Assembly: GCF_021405525.1 (NCBI RefSeq)
Contig: NZ_JAGQAG010000003.1
Coordinates: 62,001 to 126,000, forward strand
From: Ruegeria pomeroyi
GTDB taxonomy: Bacteria > Pseudomonadota > Alphaproteobacteria > Rhodobacterales > Rhodobacteraceae
Reading direction: 5' to 3'
DNA length: 64,000 bases
Position numbers and translations under genes: made by a program. The notes beneath the pieces are model-generated. The model saw only the letters and a program-made list of their open reading frames with translations. It did no database searches and was not told the origin of the DNA. Below are positions 33,094-41,016 of this stretch, in pieces (the first letter of the stretch is position 1; each line of letters begins with the position of its first letter).

Positions 33094-33534
33094 TCACAGC
33101 TTGCCCTGGGCCCGCAGGCTCAGTTCCGTCCCGGCACCGACGATGATGTGGTCATGCAGCGTCAGGCCTAAAAACTTACACCCCTTCTGGATCTCCCCGG
33201 TCATGCTGAGATCGGCCTCCGACGGTGTCGGATCGCCCGACGGGTGGTTGTGGATCAGGATCAGCGCGCTGGCGTTCAGCATCAGCGCCCGCTTGATCAC
33301 CTCGCGTGGATAGACCGGGACATGGTCGACCGTGCCGGTAGACAAAAGCTCATCAGCGATGATGCGGTTCTTGCGGTCGAGATAGAGGACATGGAAGCGC
33401 TCGATGGGACCTCGGACAGTCAGCGCACAATAGTCCATCAGAGCTTGCCAGCTGCCGATGACCGGGTTCTGGCTGAGGTAGCGGCCGAGGATGTCGCGTG
33501 CCTCGAGGATGACAGTTTGTTCCTGAGGGGTCAT
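33094..33534 (-). CDS. radC: RadC family JAB-domain protein
   Basis: A 146-residue protein consisting of the JAB/MPN domain of RadC, lacking the N-terminal helix-hairpin-helix half of chromosomal RadC. The metal site is complete: HNHPSGDPTPS (His95, His97) and Asp108 after SEA. Plasmid-borne short RadC proteins are frequent; the repair role proposed long ago for RadC has been questioned and the activity is unknown. Confidence 0.87.
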   Translation of the reverse strand: MTPQEQTVILEARDILGRYLSQNPVIGSWQALMDYCALTVRGPIERFHVLYLDRKNRIIADELLSTGTVDHVPVYPREVIKRALMLNASALILIHNHPSGDPTPSEADLSMTGEIQKGCKFLGLTLHDHIIVGAGTELSLRAQGKL

Positions 33535-33553
33535 GGGGGTCTCGCTGAATTGC

Positions 33554-33599
33554 GCACACCGAAGTCCTCTGCCCTCTCGGGGCGGGGCCAGTGGCGTGC
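33554..33599 (-). promoter_or_regulatory. structured leader of radC
   Basis: Outer stem GCACGCC/GGTGTGC (one mismatch) on the minus strand with CGAGAGGG inside, ending 20 bases before the start codon. The described radC RNA motif precedes genes of this kind, so this is a good test case for it. Confidence 0.5.
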
Positions 33600-33659
33600 A
33601 TGTTGAAGAGGAAAACGCGACCGCCGCGGATGCAGGCGGCCGCTGTGCCGGGCTTCGCG

Positions 33660-34859
33660 TCAGCCGACCCGGTCGAGGAGCTTCTTGGCGCGCCCTTCCA
33701 TATCAAGGCGGGCATCCTGCTGAGTCTTGTCGCGCGCAAGCCGGGTAATGCCCTGTACGAAGTCGAAGATGCTCTCGGGCGGGCGACCTTCCTCCATCAG
33801 CACCTTCTCGATGATCTTGCCGGATTCGGCCTTCGAGAAACCCCGTTTGCGCAGGAAATCCGCGCGGTCTTCGTCGCTGCGCGCCACGACCTGCTGCCGC
33901 GCGGCCTTGATGCCGTTCACGAAGCCCTGCGGTGAGGAATTGGCAAACCGCGTCAGCGCCGGAGCCGCCTCATGGGCGAAGCGCGAGGCGGCGTATTTCG
34001 AGTGGCGGATCTTGATCTCCTGGAAATCCTCGACGCCCCAGAGGTTGCGGTTCTGGCACACCGCCCGAAGGTAGAAGCTCGCCATGCCGAGTGTCTTGGC
34101 ACCGACCTCGGAATTCCAGCAATAGAAGCCCCGGAAGTAGAGGTCGGGAGAGCCGTCCGCCAGCTTGCCCGCCTCGATCGGGTTGCGATCGTCGACCAGG
34201 AACAGGAAGACATCGCGGTCAGACGCATAGAGCGTGGTCGTATCGCGGCTGATCTCGACATCGGGGTTATAGACTCCGGTCGACCAGTCGAGCACGCCCG
34301 GCACCTTCCAACGCGTATCGCCGGTGCCATTGCCCGCGATCCGCTGCACCGCCTCGACAAGCTCGAAGTCATGAATGCGACCGTAGTCGGGACCGGTCAC
34401 GGCGCGCAGTTCGGTCCGGCCGTCTTCCGTCTCGAAAGTCTTCACCTGCTCGGCGCGGTGGTTGGTCAGACCGTACTGCAGGTTGATCCCCGCCAGTGGC
34501 GCGGGCAACTGGCGCAGGTACGACGCCGGAGCGCCGACGATGCTGGCAAGCTGGCCGAAGGCCCAATGCGTGGGTGCGACCGGTTCATGCGCTTTCGGCA
34601 GCATCAGATGCAACCGCTCGGGGTTGTCCCGCGCGGCCTCGACGCGGATATCCGCCGTCTGCACCACACGGCTGCGGCTGCGTTCGGAGCGGCTTTTCAC
34701 ACTGGCCCAGAGATCATCGAGCGACAGATACCTCTCATCATCGGGCCGGTTGAACCATTCGGACGACACCCGCCCGTTCCGCTCACCCCGGCTCGCGTCC
34801 ACCTTCCAGCCACCAGCCCGCGCCGGTGCGACCGGATCCAGAACTTCCACAACACCCAT
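33660..34859 (-). CDS. DUF932 domain protein
   Basis: A 399-residue protein. DUF932 features are GQLASIVGAPASYLRQLPAPLAG, TGPDYGRIHDFELVEAVQRI, DVFLFLVDDRNPIEAG, FYCWNSEVGAKTLGMASFYLRAVCQN and the following RHSKYAASRFAHEA. These proteins resemble phage/plasmid-like LGT_TIGR03299-type proteins and are typical of conjugative elements; function unknown. The start at 34859 has GGAGGA seven bases upstream. Confidence 0.82.
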   Translation of the reverse strand: MGVVEVLDPVAPARAGGWKVDASRGERNGRVSSEWFNRPDDERYLSLDDLWASVKSRSERSRSRVVQTADIRVEAARDNPERLHLMLPKAHEPVAPTHWAFGQLASIVGAPASYLRQLPAPLAGINLQYGLTNHRAEQVKTFETEDGRTELRAVTGPDYGRIHDFELVEAVQRIAGNGTGDTRWKVPGVLDWSTGVYNPDVEISRDTTTLYASDRDVFLFLVDDRNPIEAGKLADGSPDLYFRGFYCWNSEVGAKTLGMASFYLRAVCQNRNLWGVEDFQEIKIRHSKYAASRFAHEAAPALTRFANSSPQGFVNGIKAARQQVVARSDEDRADFLRKRGFSKAESGKIIEKVLMEEGRPPESIFDFVQGITRLARDKTQQDARLDMEGRAKKLLDRVG

Positions 34860-34871
34860 CGGTATTCCTCC

Positions 34872-34915
34872 GTGACAGGCGCCGGGAGCCACTCTCCCAG
34901 CCCTCAACCCGTCAC
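34872..34915 (-). promoter_or_regulatory. structured leader of the DUF932 gene
   Basis: Outer stem GTGAC/GTCAC and inner GGGAG/CTCCC around GAGTGG on the minus strand, ending 13 bases before the ATG. The inner part GGGAGAGTGGCTCCCGGCGCC is almost identical to that of the ParB-like gene leader near 51.77 kb. The remainder of the gap to 35162 holds no gene that I can support. Confidence 0.55.
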
Positions 34916-35162
34916 CGGAAAACCGGCCAACCTCAAACTCTCTCGGGCAAACGGCGCTAAGTCGGAGGCGCCGCACGCCCGCAACTCGCTGGTGTTGACC
35001 TGCGTTCAAAAATGGCAGAGTTTAAACATGGCCTTTCTCGCAGGCCGGTGTGCCCGCCACGCGAAGCTTTGCAGCGATCTTGATTTCGAACAGCAGACCT
35101 CATGCCATCGGCGGGTCTGATTAGCAGCGGGCACCTAGTCAGATCCGGCTTGGACATGGATC

Positions 35163-36302
35163 ATGACAGAGAACACTAAGCTTAAGACTTTGAAACTCCT
35201 GGCGAAGCGTTACGCTAGGGCGACGGGTCATCCACAGCACGTAGCGCTCGACTTTGTTGCCAGTCGAATGGGCTTTGCTCATTGGAATGCGTTGACAGGC
35301 AGCGCCAAAGGAGAGTGGGTTCCCTCCGAAGCACAAGTTGCCACGATCAAGGCCTTCGTGGAACGGATCACTTCCTACGAGGGTGCGACCTTCGACCATA
35401 TCTTCGGAAGCCCCGATGCCGTCACTCGAGGAGAAGTACGGGGGCATCCATACGAACTGAAAACAATGCTTGGTGACGTCCGCATGGATGGTGAGGGTTG
35501 GCAGATCGTGCTGCCAGAAAACCCTTTGGCCGCCCCTCGTGTCGAGATCGACATCAAGCATGCCCAGACCAGCCCGATGAACGATCGCGTGCTACGTGAA
35601 GAAGCCATCGGGATTGCGAGGGAATTGATGCAGAGCGTCAAGGCGCAGCGATTTGCCGATTGGCCACGGCGCGCCACAAAGCCGGATGCGGAAGGAAATG
35701 TGCGGCACCCGTTCTTGGAGATGGAGGAATCGAACCTCTGGTACTGCCTTCACTGCAACTCAGAGATCACCGGCCCACAGATCGCTGGAAACCAATGGCA
35801 CTGTCCCAGCTGCGGCGCATCACCAATCAACATTCTTCCAGAAGCCTTCTGGCTGGGACCGAACGATGAAAAACCAGTGCCAGTCCAATCCCGCGCCGAA
35901 AGGCAAGAGATTGAACCCATCGTGTCAGTTATAGATCCGCGGCCAAGGCTTGACCTCAACAATGACCAGGTGACCCATTTGATCCGGGCTGCCCTGTTCG
36001 AGGATGCGACCAATGCCAGCGAACGCATGGGAGCAGGTCTGGCCGAAATCTGGGTTGATGACGATCTCGACGTGGTTGTTTCCTTCGAGGATCACTACTG
36101 GCCCGAGGACAAGGAGCCGACCGCTGCGATCAAAGTGGCCGCACTGCTTGGGATCGAGATTGAGTTGGAAGTTACTTGGTCGGATCCGTTGTTCGCATGG
36201 CCCGGTTTGGGCACCGTGACCCAGAGCACGGCCGAATATACGCGGTTGATGCTCGACGCGTATCGCAGTCACGGCGCGACCAGAACTAAAGACGAAATCT
36301 AG
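35163..36302 (+). CDS. hypothetical protein with zinc ribbon
   Basis: A 379-residue protein. The first 45 residues (LKLLAKRYARATGHPQHVAL, GFAHWNALTG) match the helical N-terminal module of several alphaproteobacterial hypothetical proteins, some annotated as glyoxalase superfamily. Near the middle is a zinc ribbon, YCLHCNSEITGPQI followed by WHCPSCGASP. The C-terminal part has LAEIWVDDDLDVVVSFEDHYW. No membrane segment. It is the only plus-strand gene in this region and has a weak ribosome-binding site. Confidence 0.6.
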   Translation: MTENTKLKTLKLLAKRYARATGHPQHVALDFVASRMGFAHWNALTGSAKGEWVPSEAQVATIKAFVERITSYEGATFDHIFGSPDAVTRGEVRGHPYELKTMLGDVRMDGEGWQIVLPENPLAAPRVEIDIKHAQTSPMNDRVLREEAIGIARELMQSVKAQRFADWPRRATKPDAEGNVRHPFLEMEESNLWYCLHCNSEITGPQIAGNQWHCPSCGASPINILPEAFWLGPNDEKPVPVQSRAERQEIEPIVSVIDPRPRLDLNNDQVTHLIRAALFEDATNASERMGAGLAEIWVDDDLDVVVSFEDHYWPEDKEPTAAIKVAALLGIEIELEVTWSDPLFAWPGLGTVTQSTAEYTRLMLDAYRSHGATRTKDEI

Positions 36303-36396
36303 CTCGTGCGCATGTTGAACAATTAGGCGCATTCAAGGCGCTCAGCACCGGAAGGCAAGCGTGGGTGCCTTTTCCAGTGGCCCGAAGAGACTTTTA

Positions 36397-36420
36397 GCCC
36401 GGCGGTTTAACCCGCCGGGC
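36397..36420. terminator. strong hairpin between convergent genes
   Basis: Perfect 9-bp GC stem GCCCGGCGG/CCGCCGGGC with a 6-base loop, 21 bases beyond the ssb stop and 95 beyond the zinc-ribbon gene. No T run follows on either strand, so it may pause rather than terminate efficiently. Confidence 0.45.
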
Positions 36421-36441
36421 CCGAGGGGGAGACCCCGTTCC

Positions 36442-36846
36442 TCAGAACGGGATCTCGTCGTCGCGGTCGACCAGCTCGGGGTTTTCGTTCTCGGCCGACT
36501 TCGGACGGCTCAGGAAGTCGACCTTCTCGGCGATGATCTCGCAGCCGTAGCGGTCGTTCCCCATGCTGTCGATCCACTTGGTGTAGTGAATGCGACCGTG
36601 GACGAGGACCTTCATGCCCTTTTCGCAATGCTCCGCGACCGTCTTGCCGAGACCGTTGAAGCAGGTGATGCGGTGCCATTCGGTGTCCATGACACGGTAG
36701 CCGTTCTCGTCGCGCATCACACGGCCTTCCGAGAGGCGGGGGCGCGAGGTGGCGAGGCTGAAGTTGGTGATCTTGGTGCCGCTCTGGGTGGTGCGGACTT
36801 CGGGGGTCTGACCGATGTTGCCGGCGAGGATGACGATGTTCTGCAT
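36442..36846 (-). CDS. ssb: single-stranded DNA-binding protein
   Basis: A 134-residue SSB with the OB-fold (NIVILAGNIGQTPEVRTTQS, TNFSLATSRP, TEWHRITCFNGLGKTVAEHC, GMKVLVHGRIHYTKW) and the acidic protein-recruiting tail DRDDEIPF. It is shorter than chromosomal SSB, typical of plasmid copies that protect incoming or replicating single strands. The start at 36846 has AGGAG eight bases upstream. Confidence 0.92.
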   Translation of the reverse strand: MQNIVILAGNIGQTPEVRTTQSGTKITNFSLATSRPRLSEGRVMRDENGYRVMDTEWHRITCFNGLGKTVAEHCEKGMKVLVHGRIHYTKWIDSMGNDRYGCEIIAEKVDFLSRPKSAENENPELVDRDDEIPF

Positions 36847-36863
36847 GATAAGCTCCTGTGTTT

Positions 36864-36892
36864 CCTGTCTTCGGGACCGTCCCTTCGACAAG
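36864..36892 (-). promoter_or_regulatory. structured leader of ssb
   Basis: Outer stem CTTGTC/GACAGG (one mismatch) and inner GGGAC/GTCCC on the minus strand, ending 18 bases before the ATG. It is a shorter relative of the other leaders. Confidence 0.4.
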
Positions 36893-37283
36893 ACCCTGAA
36901 AAAGCCCGTCGGGTGACGCGTGCACGGTGGACAGCATGGACACCGGACACCCCCAGAGGACCGGGGTGGAGCGGGCAGGACGCCAAAGGCGGCCAACACG
37001 GCCCGGACTGACGCGGGGTTGCGCGCAGGAGATCGAACGGGATTAGGGGATTGTCAGTCGAAGGGATGGCCCAGGAGACAGAGAGATACGGGGAGCCCAT
37101 GCCAGACCATGTCCCCTTGCCCATCGGGACTGCTTTACCCCAAGCCCAGCACGCCGCTAGCGGCCCAAGTGGCTATCACCGGCTCTCGCCCCCCTGCCCT
37201 TCCGTGCTGCGGAATGCAGGGCCTTGCCGCGACGGGCTATCGATACCGGAATATTCAGGACACGGACCGCACCAACGGCTGCT
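36893..37283. other. non-coding gap upstream of ssb
   Basis: About 390 bases between the ssb leader and the H-NS fragment. It should contain the ssb promoter and, near the right side, the lost promoter of the H-NS gene. I see no gene I would support; short frames here have no ribosome-binding site. Confidence 0.4.
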
Positions 37284-37430
37284 TTCGATCTCGACGTACT
37301 GTCGCTCAGCGAGCTGAAGAAAATACAGAATGACGTCGCCAAAGCGATTGCCACATTCGAAGATCGGCACAAGGTGGAAGCCCGCGCCAACGTGGAAGCT
37401 TCCGCCCGAGACCTCGGCTACTCCCTAGCC
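37284..37430 (+). pseudogene. truncated H-NS family nucleoid protein
   Basis: The translation FDLDVLSLSELKKIQNDVAK followed by AIATFEDRHKVEARANVEAS and ARDLGYSLA is the N-terminal oligomerisation region of an alphaproteobacterial H-NS/HvrA-type protein. No start codon precedes it, and the DNA-binding half (with the G-x-x-P-x-x-W motif) is missing: after about 49 residues the frame runs into antisense sequence of the VIT gene. It is therefore a remnant, and its 3' end marks the junction with the metal island. Confidence 0.7.
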
Positions 37431-38126
37431 TACGGCGACCCCGAACAGCGCACCGACTCCAGCGGTCGCCGCCATGGCGAGTGCACCCCAGAGCGTGACC
37501 CTTGCAGCACCTCGAATAACACCAGCACCGCCAGCAGAAGCGCCTAATCCACCAAGAACCGCGAGGCCGAGGATCGTCGACACGGCGACCAAGAAAACGA
37601 TCCGTGCATCCGGGACGACCAGTGCGACGATCAAGGGCAGCACCGCACCCACGGCGAAGGTCAGCGCCGACACCAAGGCGGCCTGGATCGGGCGGGCTGT
37701 CACGGTCTCGGAGATGCCAAGCTCGTCGCGGGCATGCGATCCGAGCGCGTCACGTTCGGTCAGTTGCACGGCCACCTTTTCGGCAAGGTCTCGGTCCAGC
37801 CCTCGCTCGACATAGATTTGGGTAAGTTCTTCGAGTTCGGCCTCGGGTGTTTCCGCCAGTTCGCGGGTCTCGCGCGCAAGGTCAGCGTTTTCCGCGTCAG
37901 TCTGAGAACTGACTGAGACGTACTCGCCTGCCGCCATGGACATCGCGCCGGCCACGAGGCCAGCCAGCCCCGCTATAAGGACCTCCGGCTTTCCCGATCC
38001 TGCTGCGGCGACGCCGACCACGAGGCTTGCCGTCGACACCAGCCCGTCGTTCGCGCCGAGAACGGCGGCCCGCAGCCAGCCGATGCGATGCACCATGTGG
38101 ATTTCGGAATGCGAGAGGCGGCTCAT
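37425..38126 (-). CDS. VIT1/CCC1 family transporter
   Basis: A 233-residue membrane protein of the VIT family (ferrous iron or manganese transport). Hallmarks: GANDGLVSTASLVVGVAAAG in the first helix, GAMSMAAGEYVSVSSQTDAE in the second, then an acidic cytosolic region (ELAETPEAELEELTQIYVER) and three C-terminal helices (ALTFAVGAVLPL...). It is the last gene of a minus-strand operon; its start overlaps the stop of the P-type ATPase gene by four bases, which implies a shared metal role. Its 3' end lies at the H-NS junction. Confidence 0.88.
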   Translation of the reverse strand: MSRLSHSEIHMVHRIGWLRAAVLGANDGLVSTASLVVGVAAAGSGKPEVLIAGLAGLVAGAMSMAAGEYVSVSSQTDAENADLARETRELAETPEAELEELTQIYVERGLDRDLAEKVAVQLTERDALGSHARDELGISETVTARPIQAALVSALTFAVGAVLPLIVALVVPDARIVFLVAVSTILGLAVLGGLGASAGGAGVIRGAARVTLWGALAMAATAGVGALFGVAVG

Positions 38127-40030
38127 GGCGTGGCTCCTTGCGCGATGTCATCCTGCCCGGAGGAGACAGCCTTTGGTTTCGGAATAGTGGGTTCATGGGG
38201 CGCGATGCGCAGCGCGCGGAGGGCGTTCAGGATCACTGCAACGTCGATGACCTCCTGCAGGAGCGCCCCCTGCACCGGAGTGAGATAGCCGAAAGCCGCC
38301 GCGATCATGCCCATGACCGAAAGGCCGATCCCGGCGACAACGCTTTCGACAGCGATGCGGCGCGCGCCGCGCGCGATCTCGATCCCTGGCCCGAGGCGGT
38401 CGATACGGTCGACAAGCAGCACGACATCCGCCGCCTCCGCCGAGGCCGCCGCGCCCCGTGCGCCCATGGCGACGCCCACGTCTGCCGCTGCGAGCGCGGG
38501 CGCGTCGTTGACCCCGTCGCCCACCATCATCACCGGGCCGTTCTTGCGCTCGGTGAGAACGAGCAACACTTTCTGGTCCGGTGTCAGCCCGGCCCGCAGA
38601 CCGTCGAGCCCAAGCCCTTCGGTGACACGCTCGGCCACGTCAGCGCGGTCTCCGGTCGCGAGCAGGATACGCGCGATCCCCTCGCGCCGCAGCCCGTCCA
38701 GCATCTGGCCCGCGCCGTCGCGCAGGGGATCGGACATGACGAGATGCCCTACCATGTGCCCGTCGACCGCGACAGCAACGAGGACCGAACCAGCGGCGAT
38801 GGCGGAATGATCGCCGGGCCGCCGTCCGACGCGGGATGCGACGAAGGCATCCCCGCCGACGATGATCTTCCGGCCTTCGACATAGCCGACGACGCCTTCG
38901 CCCGGAATCTCCGCCACGTCTGACGGAACGGGTAGAGAGAAGCCCCGCTCCTTTGCGGCGGCGACGATGGCCTGAGCCACGGGGTGCTTGGACGCTTGGT
39001 CGAGCGCGGCAGCCAAGCGCAGTATGTCCTCCTCTGCCATGCCGTCGTGGCTGTCGATTGCAACGATCTGCGGCCGTCCGTCCGTCAGCGTGCCGGTCTT
39101 GTCGAGGATCAGCGTGCGGATGCGCGCCATCGTCTCGAGCGGCCCCGCTCCCTTGATCAGCACCCCGAAATGCGCCGCGCGCGACAGGCCTGCGACCAGC
39201 GCGACCGGCACGGCCAGGATCAGGGGACATGGCGTTGCGACGACAAGCACGGCGACGGCCCGGATCGGATCGCCGGTGAACCACCATGCCGCGAAGGCGA
39301 TGCTGACCGTGACGGCCAGAAACCCCAGCGACCAACGGTCGGCCAGTCGCGACATGGGCGCCTTGGAGGCCTGCGCCTCTTCCACCAGCCGGACGATCCC
39401 GGCATAGGTGCTGTCCTTGGCCTCGTGAGTTGCGATCAGGTCGAAGGCTTCGCCCGCATTGGTCGATCCGCTCATGGCCTCGGCGCAGTAACGGAGCCGG
39501 ACGGGCAGGGATTCCCCCGTCAGCGCCGAGGTGTCGACGAAGGCCGTCTCTGAGCTCAAGGTGCCATCCACCGGCACCACGTCGCCCTGCCGGATCAGAA
39601 GGCGGTCGCCGGGCGCAATTTCGTTCAGCGGCACTTCCTCCAGCCCGCCATTCCGGTGTCTTGTCGCGGTCCGGGGCACACGGGACAGCAGGTCGTGCAT
39701 TTCACGGCGGGCACGCCCTTCCGCGAAGGCTTCGAGGAAGGTGCCGCCGGAATACATTACGGCGACCACCGCCGCGGCGAGGGTCTCGCCGAAGACGAGC
39801 GCCGCCGACATGGAGAGCGCGGCGACAATATCGAGGCCCACTTCGCCGGAACGCAGGCTGCGCAGGATCTCGACCACGAGCGCGGCGAGCGCGGGAACGA
39901 CGCCCGCGATCCAGACCGCGTTCGCGACGTCGGGTTCGCCGGAAAAGTAGAAGGCAAGTCCCGCAATCAGGCCGGTCGCGGCAATGAGCAGGATAGCGGT
40001 CTTGAAGCGGTCGGTCCGTGTCGTTTCCAT
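38123..40030 (-). CDS. heavy-metal P1B-type ATPase with TPC motif
   Basis: A 635-residue metal-transporting P-type ATPase in the inner membrane. It has DKTGTLTDG (phosphorylated Asp), TGES, the KHPVAQA HP motif and GDGVNDAPALAAADVGVAMG. The metal-site helix reads VVATPCPLILAVP, so the motif is Thr-Pro-Cys instead of the Cys-Pro-Cys of Cu or Cd/Zn pumps. There is no N-terminal heavy-metal-associated domain. TPC has been linked to the P1B-5 type (Ni/Fe), and the coupled VIT gene also suggests iron, manganese or nickel. An upstream in-frame ATG at 40039 overlaps the apbE stop; I prefer 40030, which leaves a normal SD spacing. Confidence 0.85.
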   Translation of the reverse strand: METTRTDRFKTAILLIAATGLIAGLAFYFSGEPDVANAVWIAGVVPALAALVVEILRSLRSGEVGLDIVAALSMSAALVFGETLAAAVVAVMYSGGTFLEAFAEGRARREMHDLLSRVPRTATRHRNGGLEEVPLNEIAPGDRLLIRQGDVVPVDGTLSSETAFVDTSALTGESLPVRLRYCAEAMSGSTNAGEAFDLIATHEAKDSTYAGIVRLVEEAQASKAPMSRLADRWSLGFLAVTVSIAFAAWWFTGDPIRAVAVLVVATPCPLILAVPVALVAGLSRAAHFGVLIKGAGPLETMARIRTLILDKTGTLTDGRPQIVAIDSHDGMAEEDILRLAAALDQASKHPVAQAIVAAAKERGFSLPVPSDVAEIPGEGVVGYVEGRKIIVGGDAFVASRVGRRPGDHSAIAAGSVLVAVAVDGHMVGHLVMSDPLRDGAGQMLDGLRREGIARILLATGDRADVAERVTEGLGLDGLRAGLTPDQKVLLVLTERKNGPVMMVGDGVNDAPALAAADVGVAMGARGAAASAEAADVVLLVDRIDRLGPGIEIARGARRIAVESVVAGIGLSVMGMIAAAFGYLTPVQGALLQEVIDVAVILNALRALRIAPHEPTIPKPKAVSSGQDDIAQGATP

Positions 40031-40035
40031 GCGGC

Positions 40036-41016
40036 TCATCTCCCCTCGGCTGAGGCGATTGCCGCTGGCTCTTCGGAAAATAGTCGTCCGACTCCCACGC
40101 CCCTTACGTTGACAACATCATCGCGCAAGAGGAACAGGGCGTCGAGGCCGCTTTGTTTTGCGAGCGTCGCGCCTTTGACCGGCCCAAGCACCATGAGGGC
40201 CGTCGCCCAGGCATCTGCCTCTGCACAGCTGCGGGCCACGACCGTGATGGAGGCCGGCGACGCGATCAGCGGCGCTCCCCGCCTCGGGTCCATCGTGTGC
40301 GACAGGCGGCGCCCCTGCACCTCGACCCAGTGACGGTAGTCGCCCGAGGTCGCGACGGCGGCATCCTGAAGCGCGAGGATCGAATGCGGCGTCCGGCGCT
40401 CGGCGTCCGGCGCCTCGACCGCGATGGTCCAGGCTTCACCGTCCGGCCTGAGGCCCATTGCACGCATCTCGCCATCGATCCCGACGAGTCCGTCGGATAT
40501 GCCTTGATTGCGGAGGATTTCGGCCAGTCGATCCACGCCGTAGCCCTTGGCGATGCCATTCAGGTCCAGCGCGATGGGTGCGGCCTTGCGCACGTGTTCG
40601 CCGTTGATCTCGAGCACGTCATGCGCCGGGCGGCGCGAGGCGGCCATCGCGGTGCGGATGCCATCCGGCGCGGCGGCCTCCGGTCCGAAGCCCCAGGCCA
40701 TCACCGCGTCGCCCATGCCGATGTCGAAGGCTCCACCAGAGGCGCGGCCAATTTCCAGGCCGAGGCGTAGCACCTCGAGCAATCGTGCAGGAACAGCGAT
40801 CCATTCACCGATCGGTGCCGCGTTGAGCCGCATAAGGTCGCTGTCCGGCTTCCAGGTCGACATCTGTCCGTCCACCTCATCCACGGCCGCCTGCAATGCC
40901 GAGCGGACCGGCCCCGGGTCGAAACCGGGGTCCGCGAATAACAGCGCCGACCACCTCGTGCCCATCGTCGGCCCGTTCAGCGCGATGCGCGCCCGCTCAG
41001 TAGACATCTTCGACAT
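40036..41016 (-). CDS. apbE: FAD:protein FMN transferase ApbE
   Basis: A 326-residue ApbE. Typical segments are GPTMGTRWSALLFAD, FDIGMGDAVMAWGFGP, LDLNGIAKGYGVDRLAEIL, AVATSGDYRHWVEVQGRRLSH and MDPRRGAP. ApbE attaches FMN to Thr/Ser of exported flavoproteins, using FAD and Mg2+. An obvious signal peptide is lacking, so its compartment is uncertain. It lies between the PepSY-flavoreductase and the P-type ATPase gene, overlapping both. The likely substrate is the DUF2271 protein two genes upstream. Confidence 0.9.
   Translation of the reverse strand: MSKMSTERARIALNGPTMGTRWSALLFADPGFDPGPVRSALQAAVDEVDGQMSTWKPDSDLMRLNAAPIGEWIAVPARLLEVLRLGLEIGRASGGAFDIGMGDAVMAWGFGPEAAAPDGIRTAMAASRRPAHDVLEINGEHVRKAAPIALDLNGIAKGYGVDRLAEILRNQGISDGLVGIDGEMRAMGLRPDGEAWTIAVEAPDAERRTPHSILALQDAAVATSGDYRHWVEVQGRRLSHTMDPRRGAPLIASPASITVVARSCAEADAWATALMVLGPVKGATLAKQSGLDALFLLRDDVVNVRGVGVGRLFSEEPAAIASAEGR

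Noticed and set aside
33972-35120. 382-codon plus-strand frame
   Set aside because: Antisense to the DUF932 gene; no motif of its own.
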